Assembly: GCA_903864455.1 (NCBI GenBank)
Contig: CAIPFW010000254.1
Span: 1 to 14,630, forward strand
Direction: 5' to 3'
DNA from: an uncultured Anaplasmataceae bacterium
GTDB taxonomy: Bacteria > Pseudomonadota > Alphaproteobacteria > Rickettsiales > CAIPFW01
DNA length: 14,630 nt
The notes below the pieces were generated by a model. It did not search any database. It was not told the origin of the DNA and saw only the letters and a program-made list of their open reading frames with translations. Both the position numbers and the translations under genes were made by a program. Position 1 is the first letter of the stretch. Each line of letters begins with the position of its first letter. Positions 1-7,088 of this stretch are shown one piece after another.

Positions 1-3
1 ATT

Positions 4-1446
4 ATGAATTTTACAGATAAAGTAAAAAAACATCCAGTAAAAGCTGTATTTTTTTCATTGTTAATACTTTTAGCTGCATGTATTTTATTTGGTATATTGA
101 GAGAAACTTATTATTATAACAAATATAAAGCTAGAGATGTATCACCAATCGAATACAATAAAACATTCACAAATGAAATTGATCTTGTTTTAACAAAATA
201 TATTCTTGAAAAATGTGAAAATAAATTAAACATTAAAGAAGGAATAGAAAAATTAACGAATGAAGAGGTAGGTCTTATCAATGAAATTGGTGCCGCGCTT
301 TGTAATTTTGATAAATTCACGTCAGATGACAAATTAAAAGATAAAATAGTTGCAATTTTAGAAAAGCATAAAGCAGATTCATTAACGCCTTTAAAAAATC
401 AAATTAATTCATTCATTGATGGGAAAAAATTTGATACAAAAGACAATAGATTAGAAAAACAAAAAGTAAAACCATCAAACAAAGAAGATACAAAAGATTT
501 TTCTCGATATCTTCCAATTGAGAAGAAAAATAAAGGCTCTTCTTATGGATTTATTATGAAAAAAACTATTTGTGGTAAAATATCGAATAAAGATGCAAAT
601 AAAAAATATCTTGAGAGTAAATATATAAATATTAATTTTTATAAGCAAGATTTTGAAAATGAATATGAGATTGCTTATGGGATAGCGAAAGATACATTTA
701 AAGAGAAGTTGAATTTTGGTTTGTTTTATCTAACAAAGATTACTAGAAATAATCAAATGAAAGAAATGAAAGGTATGAATTTTGATTTACAAAATGCATC
801 AAAAAATGAATATTTAATGTATAAATTATTTAAAATAATAGATCCTGAGAAATATCAAAATTTAAAAGAAAGAAAAATTATTGGAAAAAAAGGAATTATT
901 GTAAAATTAATTCCAACAATAAAAAAGAAATTATCAGAAGCGTCCCCAAAAGAAATGATTCGATGTTTCATTGAGTCGATGATTGTAGAATTGGATGATT
1001 TAATAAAAAGTGATAATTATATTTCTACTGATCAAGGTGTTTTAAATATAGATTTTGGTATAAGGTCTGATATAGCGAGGAACAAAATACAACGTTTGAT
1101 TGAAGTTATATCGAAAGAGAATGGTATAAAATATTTTTTAGAGAATGTGATTGACGATGTTTTTCCTAGAGCATTCAAAGTGATTGATACAAGTAATCAA
1201 ATGTCAGAAATTATTGATGCGATGAATAATGCAATTGAAAAGATAAAAGATGATGAAATTATCGAAATTTTGAATGATCTTTGTAGTCAAGATAAATATA
1301 ATGCGATGAAAAAAGTCTGTGATGATTTTTATGAAAATGAAGCTGGAGATAAGTATAAAAAACATCATCCTCATAAACAATCTGATGAATATCTTCAATT
1401 AGTAAATGCGTTTGAAGGATCTGGATTTAAGACACAGGCAGTATAG
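4..1446 (+). CDS. Hypothetical membrane-anchored protein, 480 aa
   Basis: I do not recognise this protein. It has a basic N-terminus (K6, K8, K9, K13) and one hydrophobic segment at about residues 14-32. That fits a single inner-membrane anchor with the remaining ~445 residues on the far (periplasmic) side. A lipobox-like L23-A24-A25-C26 lies inside this segment, but six more hydrophobic residues follow the Cys, so an anchor fits better than a lipoprotein signal. A Tyr-rich stretch (about 35-41) follows the membrane. A polar Lys-rich linker (about 141-180) separates two mostly helical parts, and a His cluster lies at 454-457. No catalytic motif is visible. The ATG at base 4 gives a natural N-terminus, but the reading frame is open to the window edge, so a start further upstream cannot be excluded and the promoter is out of view. 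It is the only plus-strand gene here and ends 2 bases from the stop of the convergent pleD gene. Confidence 0.8.
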   Translation: MNFTDKVKKHPVKAVFFSLLILLAACILFGILRETYYYNKYKARDVSPIEYNKTFTNEIDLVLTKYILEKCENKLNIKEGIEKLTNEEVGLINEIGAALCNFDKFTSDDKLKDKIVAILEKHKADSLTPLKNQINSFIDGKKFDTKDNRLEKQKVKPSNKEDTKDFSRYLPIEKKNKGSSYGFIMKKTICGKISNKDANKKYLESKYININFYKQDFENEYEIAYGIAKDTFKEKLNFGLFYLTKITRNNQMKEMKGMNFDLQNASKNEYLMYKLFKIIDPEKYQNLKERKIIGKKGIIVKLIPTIKKKLSEASPKEMIRCFIESMIVELDDLIKSDNYISTDQGVLNIDFGIRSDIARNKIQRLIEVISKENGIKYFLENVIDDVFPRAFKVIDTSNQMSEIIDAMNNAIEKIKDDEIIEILNDLCSQDKYNAMKKVCDDFYENEAGDKYKKHHPHKQSDEYLQLVNAFEGSGFKTQAV

Positions 1447-1448
1447 AA

Positions 1449-2774
1449 TCATCTTTTTTTCAATTTATTTTTATACATATCCCTATCTGCTCGAGAAATT
1501 AGATCTGCAATCAAATCACTTTCTTGAGTAATCGTGTATCCAACGCTGATTGATAATTCGAGTTTTTTATCCGTAAATAATTGAGAATTTGTTAATTTCG
1601 TTATTTTTTCAATCATATTCTCAGTTTTGAAATGCATGTCTTGCGAAGCATCGTCATCTCGCATCACGAGAATACAAAATTCATCACCTCCAAATCTCAC
1701 AGCGATTGAACTTTTCTCGATGCATTTTTTTAAAATATCTGCAAATTCTTTTAGTATTTGGTCGCCAATAAAATGACCATAAGTATCATTAATTTTCTTA
1801 AAATTATCCAAATCAATCATTATAAATCCAATTTGCCTTCGAAAATTGCCAGTTTTTTCAAGATTTTCTAAAAAAACATTCAAATATCTTTTATTAAATA
1901 AATCAGTCATTCCATCTTTTACAGCTTGGTTTATCTCGTTTTTTGTGATTCGGTCAAAATCGTCAAAATGTTTTTTATTTTTTAATTGTACAATTGTCTG
2001 CCCTAAAAATTCCTTCTCCTCAAGTGGATAGCGAACATAATTATTCACTCCAATATTTATAATATCAGCAGGAAAAATTAAATCCGTATCTTTCTTAATA
2101 TACAAAATATGAGCGTTTTTTAAATTTTGATTTGCGCGAATCTCAGATTCAAAATAAACCAGCTGATGAATTGAATCCACTCCGCTGATAAAAATCAAAT
2201 CAAAATCGTATTCGAAAATTTTTGAAAAATCATCATAATAATTTATATATTTTATAAAGGTCACCGACGCAACTTTTTTTTCCAAAAATTTACGCACTTC
2301 AAGAAATATTTTTTCATCATTTCCAATAAACGCAATATTGCAATCATTAGTTTCATAAATATGCTGAAAGTTAATTTCATTCAATTTGTTTTGAGCTTTC
2401 GCTTCATTTAATTTGAAATAATACTTCATAATAGAAAAAATCTTCGAACGAATCAAATGCTCGTCATGATCCAAGGACAAAATATCGTCAAAATATTTGA
2501 AATACTGATTTTCAAGAAACTTATAATCACCATAAAGGAAAAGTGCGATACTGACAAAAAAATTTTTATCGTGATTTTTGAATAAAGACTCAAAATGCAT
2601 ATCATTTTTCGAATTATCGATAATGATTAAATCGGAATTATAGCTCTGCAGTAAAGTTTTTTCATCATATTTTATGAACTCGATTTCGTAAATCTCTTTT
2701 GAAAAGTAACTCTGAAATAAATTCTTTTTCTCCTCGCAAGAATTCACAAGCAATATTTTTATCTTTTGATTCAT
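1449..2774 (-). CDS. pleD: PleD-like diguanylate cyclase (two receiver-like domains plus GGDEF)
   Basis: Predicted to make cyclic di-GMP from two GTP. The 441 residues follow the Caulobacter PleD plan (454 aa): receiver-like domain 1 (about 5-120), receiver-like domain 2 (about 145-265) and a C-terminal GGDEF domain (about 285-441). The GGDEF domain has DGMTDLFNKRYL, the metal/GTP segment DLDNFKKIND (321-330) and R360-F-GGDEF (362-366), so it looks catalytically intact. Domain 2 keeps a PleD-like IGVNNY...P segment (241-250). Domain 1 keeps the phospho-acceptor position D53, but the acidic pair is N11/S12 and the conserved Thr and Lys positions look like Leu. In domain 2 the acceptor position is S197. 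The RxxD inhibitory site five residues before GGDEF is E352..S355. The ATG start has a weak GGA about 10 bases upstream. The stop faces the convergent 480-aa gene. Orthology to PleD is a family inference from domain order and these matches. Confidence 0.88.
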   Translation of the reverse strand: MNQKIKILLVNSCEEKKNLFQSYFSKEIYEIEFIKYDEKTLLQSYNSDLIIIDNSKNDMHFESLFKNHDKNFFVSIALFLYGDYKFLENQYFKYFDDILSLDHDEHLIRSKIFSIMKYYFKLNEAKAQNKLNEINFQHIYETNDCNIAFIGNDEKIFLEVRKFLEKKVASVTFIKYINYYDDFSKIFEYDFDLIFISGVDSIHQLVYFESEIRANQNLKNAHILYIKKDTDLIFPADIINIGVNNYVRYPLEEKEFLGQTIVQLKNKKHFDDFDRITKNEINQAVKDGMTDLFNKRYLNVFLENLEKTGNFRRQIGFIMIDLDNFKKINDTYGHFIGDQILKEFADILKKCIEKSSIAVRFGGDEFCILVMRDDDASQDMHFKTENMIEKITKLTNSQLFTDKKLELSISVGYTITQESDLIADLISRADRDMYKNKLKKR

Positions 2775-2845
2775 TTAAATTTTCCAACTGATTGATTCGT
2801 TGATTCAATTTAAATTATCAAAATAATTTTAAGAATTTGTTATCA

Positions 2846-2860
2846 AGCAAATATTTTGCT
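2846..2860. repeat. Short inverted repeat over the hydrolase stop codon
   Basis: AGCAAA and TTTGCT form perfect 6-base arms around a 3-base loop. The right arm overlaps the hydrolase stop codon (2859-2861). No T-run follows on either strand, so it is a poor candidate for an intrinsic terminator. A role in mRNA 3'-end stability is possible but not shown. Confidence 0.25.
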
Positions 2861-3704
2861 AAATCTCATCCTCTAAAATTTCCGTCTCATCAAACGCTAC
2901 TTCTGATAAATCCTTATTCAAAGCTTTTGCAAAATCTTCATAAATCGAAAAATTAATCGAATGCAGCGATTCTTCATACTCAGGAATCAAATTTAAGCTC
3001 GGCCAAGGCATTTTTTCCTTAATATATTTATATATTGGAAGCAAGAAAGCCGTTTTTTTATCGACACTTTTAAAGAAATGATTCGAATTTTCCGATTTTT
3101 CATCAGCATAATAAGATATATTTCTACATTTATCATTTTTTAAGAAAAATTCAAGAATCTGCTCTTCGGGAGTTATTTTGTCATTTTTTGCGTGGACAAA
3201 AAGCCCCGGAACCGGACATGGAGCAAAAAATGAAAAGTCGTAAAGTGGCAAAGGAGTTGACAAAAAAATAAAATTATCAATTTCTGGTCGTCTCATAGTA
3301 AGATGTGCCGCTATATATGCTCCAAACGAAAAGCCAAACACCCATCGATATTTTGTGAATTGCCGTTGCGTGATGAGCCATTTGAAGGCCGATGCACCAT
3401 CTAAGAATTCTCCAAAACCATTTTCTATGGTTCCTGCAGAATTACCAACTCCACCAAAATTAATTGTTAAAGCGATAAAACCCATTTTGATAACAAGGTC
3501 AAAAACATCTTGTAAAATCTCGTTATACATCGTGCCATTGGCATTGGACTGTGGGTGAAAAAGTAGAATCGTCGGAGCAGCTAAATCCTCTGAGCCAATT
3601 CCATAAATCCCCTCAAGAGACCCCCTATCACCTTGTATCGTTACTTGAGTTTTCATCGGAATTTGATGAATCTTCGGATTAAAAATATTACAACCGTTAT
3701 GCAT
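2859..3704 (-). CDS. Alpha/beta hydrolase, COG2945-like
   Basis: A serine hydrolase of the alpha/beta fold, in a group common in Rickettsiales and other alphaproteobacteria; the substrate is unknown. The expected parts are present in order: strand plus H50-P51 and G-T-M-Y-N (57-61), the INFGGVGNSAG turn (81-91), the nucleophile elbow G-F-S126-F-G, the probable acid D175 in HAKNDKITP, and the probable base H209 in SNHFF. About 50 residues follow the hydrolase core and end in a very acidic tail; this looks like an extension beyond the usual family length. Two starts are possible. The ATG at 3704 sits 22 bases after the predicted transcription start and lacks a Shine-Dalgarno. The ATG for M17 (base 3656) matches where relatives usually begin. 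No signal peptide is seen, so it is probably cytoplasmic. It has its own promoter-like sequence and is separated from gyrB by 127 bases. Confidence 0.85.
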   Translation of the reverse strand: MHNGCNIFNPKIHQIPMKTQVTIQGDRGSLEGIYGIGSEDLAAPTILLFHPQSNANGTMYNEILQDVFDLVIKMGFIALTINFGGVGNSAGTIENGFGEFLDGASAFKWLITQRQFTKYRWVFGFSFGAYIAAHLTMRRPEIDNFIFLSTPLPLYDFSFFAPCPVPGLFVHAKNDKITPEEQILEFFLKNDKCRNISYYADEKSENSNHFFKSVDKKTAFLLPIYKYIKEKMPWPSLNLIPEYEESLHSINFSIYEDFAKALNKDLSEVAFDETEILEDEI

Positions 3705-3732
3705 GATAAAAAAATAATGTTATAGTAAATTC

Positions 3733-3761
3733 ATTATAAAGAATTCTTTACAGATAATCAA
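3733..3761 (-). promoter_or_regulatory. Sigma70-like promoter for the alpha/beta hydrolase
   Basis: On the minus strand the -35 box is TTGATT (3756-3761), then a 17-base spacer, then a perfect TATAAT (3733-3738). The predicted start near 3726 lies about 22 bases before the first ATG of the hydrolase. It lies in the 127-base gap after gyrB, which suggests the hydrolase is transcribed separately from gyrB. No experimental support. Confidence 0.6.
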
Positions 3762-3831
3762 ATATATAAATAAATCGTTATTTATCGAATATTTGTATTC
3801 AATGACACTACTTTAAGTTAATTAAATTGCA

Positions 3832-6312
3832 TCACGTATCAATCTCATCCATCAAATACGAAGAATTTTCAATAAATGCTCTTCGCAATTCAACATTATC
3901 ACCCATCAAAACCGCAAAAATATTCTCAGTAATTTCAATATCATCAATGTTGACTTGTAATAATTGACGAACTTTTGCATCCATCGTAGTCTCCCAAAGT
4001 TGCTCTGGGTTCATCTCACCAAGACCCTTGAATCGTTGAATTGTCAAGCCATCACGATATAATTTTGTAAATTTTTTCGCAAAATCGCTCACATTTTCAC
4101 ATAAAATTTCTTGCGATAATTTTTTGAGTTGAATTTTTATCGCTTCATCTGAGAAATATTGAAATGCGTTTTTATAAGCGTTGCGAATTGTTTCATCGAA
4201 CAATATCCCCTGAATCTTAATTTTGAAACGATTAATCACATTGTGAATTGTATAATTACATAACAAATTCTCGCCCAAATCGTCAAGAGATATCTCATAT
4301 TTGTGATGAAATTTTTTTGTTATCAGTTGTGCAATATGAGTTAAATCGTTATCATTCAAACTGTTTAAATTTTTTTCAACTATAAATTTAAAAATAGCTT
4401 CAGCAACATCACCATACTCACCTGCAAAAGATTTTGTAGTTGATGTCACAGAATCACAAACACTCACAATTTCTTTGATTGTTTCTATATGAGCAAGCCT
4501 TCCGTTTACAAAAACTTTATTATCAATCAAAAAATGCTCGAGCAAAAATTGCTTTAAAACTTCATCATTTTTAATATATTTCTCTTTATTTCCTATTTTT
4601 ATTTTATATAGAGGGGGTTGCGCGATATATAAATAGCCAAGGTCAATAATCTCACGCATATGACGAAAGAAAAAAGTCAACAATAGCGTTCGAATATGAT
4701 AGCCATCAACATCGGCGTCAGTCATAATTACAACTTTATGATATCGTAATTTTTCTACATTAAAATTTCTACCAATTCCCGTTCCAAGTGCGGTGATGAG
4801 ACAACCAATCTCTTGAGACGCAATCATCTTTTCATAATTTACTTTTTCAACGTTGAGAATCTTCCCTCTCAAAGCAAGAATAGCTTGAGTTTTTCTGTCA
4901 CGCCCTTGTTTCGCCGAACCGCCCGCAGAGTTCCCCTCAACTAAAAATATCTCAGCTTTTGCAGGGTCACGCTCCTGACAATCCGCCAACTTCCCCGGCA
5001 ATGCTATCGTTTCAAAAAGATTTTTCTCACTTCTCTTGATGTCTCGAGCTTTTTTTGCCGCCTCACGAGCTTGTGCTGCCAACACTACACGAGCAACGAT
5101 GTTTTTCGCCATGTTCGGATTTGCATCAAGCCATAAAGTTAATTGCTCGTTTACTAAATCCTCAACTGCAGAGCGAACCTCTTTATTAATTAGTACTTCT
5201 TTTGTTTGAGAAGAAAATTTCGGGCTATTCACTTTTACGCAAATGATTCCCAGCAAACCTTCACGAACATCCTCATTTATGATCGATGTTTTTTCTTTTT
5301 TGTTTCCGTAGTCTTCGATGTATTTTAAAACTGATTTCGAAGCACCATTTCGCAAACCGATGAGATGCGTCCCACCATTTACTTGCTTAATATTATTAGT
5401 GAAGCATGTGATTTTCTCCTCTTCCAGTTTTGTGTTACACCATACAATCGCAATGTCTATCACAACATCATCTCTCGTGCCTGCAATTTTGATTGTTGGA
5501 TGAATTGAAGCGACATGCGAATTGAAGTCATTATTTCCATCATTTAAATTTGTTATCGAGTCTGTAACAAAATCAACAATTCCATTCGGATAATTATATG
5601 TTATCGACTCCTCATTCGAACGCTCATCGGTAAAAACAAAAGTCACATTTGGATTTAAAAACGCCGCTTCTTTGATGCGAGTTTTGAAAATATTCGCATT
5701 CCATTCTATTTTTCCAAAAATCTCTTCAGATGGATAAAACTTAACCATCGTCCCACGTTTATTTTTTGCATTCTCATTAATCACTTTTACAGGAACTTTT
5801 GTAACACCTTTTTCAAAACGAATATAATACTCCTTATGATCACGAAAAATATAAATCTCCATGTAGTCAGAAAGCGCATTTACAACAGACGCACCAACAC
5901 CATGAAGTCCACCTGTCTTCTCATAACCACCACCTGCCTTATCGCCTTTGAACTTTCCACCCGCATGAAGACTCGTCATCACAGTCTCAACCGTCGAAAG
6001 ACCTGATTTTTTATGCACCTCAACTGGGATACCACGACCATTATCACTGATTGAAAGCGAATTATCAGAATGAATTGTAAATGTTATAAAGTCGCATTTT
6101 GAAGTTGAGTCAATTTGAGCCTCATCGATTGAGTTATCCAAAATCTCATCAGCCATTTTATGAAGCCCAGTTCCATCGTCCGTATTTCCAATATACATTC
6201 CAGGGTTTTTTCTCGCCCCTTCTAAACCCTCTAGAACAACTATTTGATCCGCACCATATTCTTCATTTTTTCTTTTTATCGTTTGCGTGAAGTAATTTTT
6301 TGTCAAAATCAT
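3832..6312 (-). CDS. gyrB: DNA gyrase subunit B
   Basis: The ATPase subunit of DNA gyrase, which with GyrA adds negative supercoils. The 826 residues align with GyrB throughout. The GHKL ATPase has GLEGARKNPGMYIG (29-42), E56 and N60, DNGRGIP (90-96) and GLHGVGASVVNAL (135-147), and a QTK segment before the TOPRIM domain. The TOPRIM domain has E459-G-N461-SAGGSAKQGRDR and D532-A-D534-V-D536. The C-terminus has QRFKGLGEMNPEQLWETTMD and MGDNVELRRAFIE. The N-terminal wording, with a DGTGLHKM segment, is GyrB rather than topoisomerase IV ParE. Two unusual residues are N461, usually Asp in this motif, and Y538 after DADVDG, usually Ser or Ala. The ATG start has AAGGA 15 bases upstream, further than usual, but no better in-frame start exists. 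A promoter lies just upstream. gyrA is not in the window. Confidence 0.97.
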   Translation of the reverse strand: MILTKNYFTQTIKRKNEEYGADQIVVLEGLEGARKNPGMYIGNTDDGTGLHKMADEILDNSIDEAQIDSTSKCDFITFTIHSDNSLSISDNGRGIPVEVHKKSGLSTVETVMTSLHAGGKFKGDKAGGGYEKTGGLHGVGASVVNALSDYMEIYIFRDHKEYYIRFEKGVTKVPVKVINENAKNKRGTMVKFYPSEEIFGKIEWNANIFKTRIKEAAFLNPNVTFVFTDERSNEESITYNYPNGIVDFVTDSITNLNDGNNDFNSHVASIHPTIKIAGTRDDVVIDIAIVWCNTKLEEEKITCFTNNIKQVNGGTHLIGLRNGASKSVLKYIEDYGNKKEKTSIINEDVREGLLGIICVKVNSPKFSSQTKEVLINKEVRSAVEDLVNEQLTLWLDANPNMAKNIVARVVLAAQAREAAKKARDIKRSEKNLFETIALPGKLADCQERDPAKAEIFLVEGNSAGGSAKQGRDRKTQAILALRGKILNVEKVNYEKMIASQEIGCLITALGTGIGRNFNVEKLRYHKVVIMTDADVDGYHIRTLLLTFFFRHMREIIDLGYLYIAQPPLYKIKIGNKEKYIKNDEVLKQFLLEHFLIDNKVFVNGRLAHIETIKEIVSVCDSVTSTTKSFAGEYGDVAEAIFKFIVEKNLNSLNDNDLTHIAQLITKKFHHKYEISLDDLGENLLCNYTIHNVINRFKIKIQGILFDETIRNAYKNAFQYFSDEAIKIQLKKLSQEILCENVSDFAKKFTKLYRDGLTIQRFKGLGEMNPEQLWETTMDAKVRQLLQVNIDDIEITENIFAVLMGDNVELRRAFIENSSYLMDEIDT

Positions 6313-6345
6313 CTTTTTTTTAATAAATCCTTAAAATATCTCATT

Positions 6346-6373
6346 ATTCTAACAAAAATCATCAAATAGACAA
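6346..6373 (-). promoter_or_regulatory. Sigma70-like promoter for gyrB
   Basis: On the minus strand the -35 box is TTGTCT (6368-6373), then a 16-base spacer, then TAGAAT (6346-6351). The predicted start near 6339 leaves a leader of about 27 bases that contains AAGGA. The rest of the 257-base gap (6313-6569) holds AT-rich sequence, short inverted repeats and no convincing gene or RNA. Confidence 0.5.
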
Positions 6374-6502
6374 GGAAGAAAAACTTTGAGTGGATTTTAC
6401 GTTTTTAATAATTCATTAAATTATTCATGATATTATAAATTTGATATTAAACCCATTGCGTTTGTTTTATATTTAAAATTCAAAGAGTGCGTAAAAATAA
6501 AT

Positions 6503-6516
6503 TGCATTTCAATGCA
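6503..6516. repeat. Palindrome TGCATT-TC-AATGCA
   Basis: Perfect 6-base arms around a 2-base centre, in the gap between the small acidic gene and gyrB, about 130 bases upstream of the predicted gyrB promoter. It could be a protein-binding site. In sequence this AT-rich it could also be chance. No function can be assigned. Confidence 0.25.
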
Positions 6517-6539
6517 TCCAGAAAAGAATTGATATTTAA

Positions 6540-6554
6540 TTAAGCAAAAACATC
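6540..6554 (-). repeat. 15-base repeat, copy 1, after the small acidic gene
   Basis: The minus-strand sequence GATGTTTTTGCTTAA begins 15 bases after the stop codon of the small acidic gene. The identical 15 bases occur after the ccmA stop codon (7105-7119). It could be a 3'-end processing or termination signal, or a small dispersed repeat. Confidence 0.4.
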
Positions 6555-6569
6555 GAATTATCGGATTTT

Positions 6570-6998
6570 TTATTTAAGGGGAGATGGAATGTCTTCACTA
6601 CAAACAGCAGGATCGTTTTTCTCGTAAGTAAGATTTACTACTTCATTTTCAGAGCTTTCTTCTCTTCTCTTGCTTTCATTCGCTTTTAATTCGTCGATCA
6701 TTTCTGTAAAATTTTCTTGAAACTCTTCGTCTGAAGAATCAGTTTTTTCTATCACATCGAAAAAATTTTTTATTATTGAAAAATCCTTTTGAAAATAAAA
6801 CTTTTCATCAATAGGAAAGAGCACGAGATCTGTTGTATCGTTTTCCTTTATTAATAAGTCATTACTATTGACTAACATATGCCTTTCTAATACATCGTAA
6901 AATTTTTTCCTTTCTTCTTTCTCCCCAACGATAGTTATCGTATTGCAAGAACCAAAGGATGAATCCATTCCAACTCCTTTATAAGTCACTTTAATCAT
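6570..6998 (-). CDS. Hypothetical small acidic protein, 142 aa (or 132 aa)
   Basis: I do not recognise this protein. The N-terminal half looks like alternating strands (IKVTY, TITIVG) with a helix, followed by DLVLF. The C-terminal half from about residue 85 is very rich in Glu, Asp and Ser and looks helical, then disordered. There is no membrane segment or signal peptide, so it is probably cytoplasmic. The first ATG (6998) has no Shine-Dalgarno. The ATG of M11 (6968) has a perfect AAGGAG five bases upstream, so the true protein may be 132 residues. It stands alone between ccmA (138 bases upstream) and gyrB (257 bases downstream), and has its own promoter with overlapping inverted repeats. 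Its unbroken length and its own expression signals support a real gene. Confidence 0.65.
   Translation of the reverse strand: MIKVTYKGVGMDSSFGSCNTITIVGEKEERKKFYDVLERHMLVNSNDLLIKENDTTDLVLFPIDEKFYFQKDFSIIKNFFDVIEKTDSSDEEFQENFTEMIDELKANESKRREESSENEVVNLTYEKNDPAVCSEDIPSPLK
6974..6980 (-). promoter_or_regulatory. Strong Shine-Dalgarno supporting an internal start of the acidic protein
   Basis: AAAGGAG on the minus strand lies five bases before the ATG at 6966-6968 (M11 of the longest frame). It is the best ribosome-binding site in the window. The sequence also encodes Lys-Gly within the longer frame, so it may be coincidental, but it makes 6968 a serious alternative start. Confidence 0.5.
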
Positions 6999-7040
6999 AA
7001 ATTACTATAAAAATAAAATTTTTAATTGATTTGCAAATCA

Positions 7041-7063
7041 TAGAATGAATTCTAAACTAGAAT
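7041..7063. promoter_or_regulatory. Triple TAGAAT/ATTCTA half-site array over a -10 box
   Basis: On the plus strand TAGAAT (7041-7046), ATTCTA (7049-7054) and TAGAAT (7058-7063) alternate in orientation with 2- and 3-base spacers. The central copy can pair with either flank and coincides with the predicted -10 box of the acidic gene. The 7041-7046 copy sits at the predicted transcription start. This arrangement resembles an operator. The -10 sequence itself is TAGAAT, so part of the symmetry may be incidental. Confidence 0.4.
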
Positions 7064-7076
7064 TACAATTTATCAA
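7049..7076 (-). promoter_or_regulatory. Sigma70-like promoter for the small acidic gene
   Basis: On the minus strand the -35 box is TTGATA (7071-7076), then a 16-base spacer, then TAGAAT (7049-7054). The predicted start is near 7042, giving a leader of about 43 bases to the first ATG or 73 bases to the ATG with the strong Shine-Dalgarno. Confidence 0.5.
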
Positions 7077-7088
7077 CAGTAAATTTAT

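Noticed and set aside
2792..2807. Tandem TTGATTCG repeat upstream of pleD
   Set aside because: Only two incomplete units, too few to call a repeat array or binding-site cluster.
3832..6312. ParE (topoisomerase IV subunit B) as an alternative for gyrB
   Set aside because: The N-terminal IGNTDDGTGLH wording, the C-terminal MGDNVELRRAFIE and the full length match GyrB better.
6407..6425. Inverted repeat AATAATT-CATTA-AATTATT as a terminator or operator
   Set aside because: The arms contain only A and T in very AT-rich sequence, there is no T-run in the right place, and chance explains it.
6313..6569. Possible small RNA or small peptide gene in the longest gap
   Set aside because: Only very short frames without ribosome-binding sites and no stable hairpin with a T-run. 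Nothing beyond the gyrB promoter and short palindromes can be supported.
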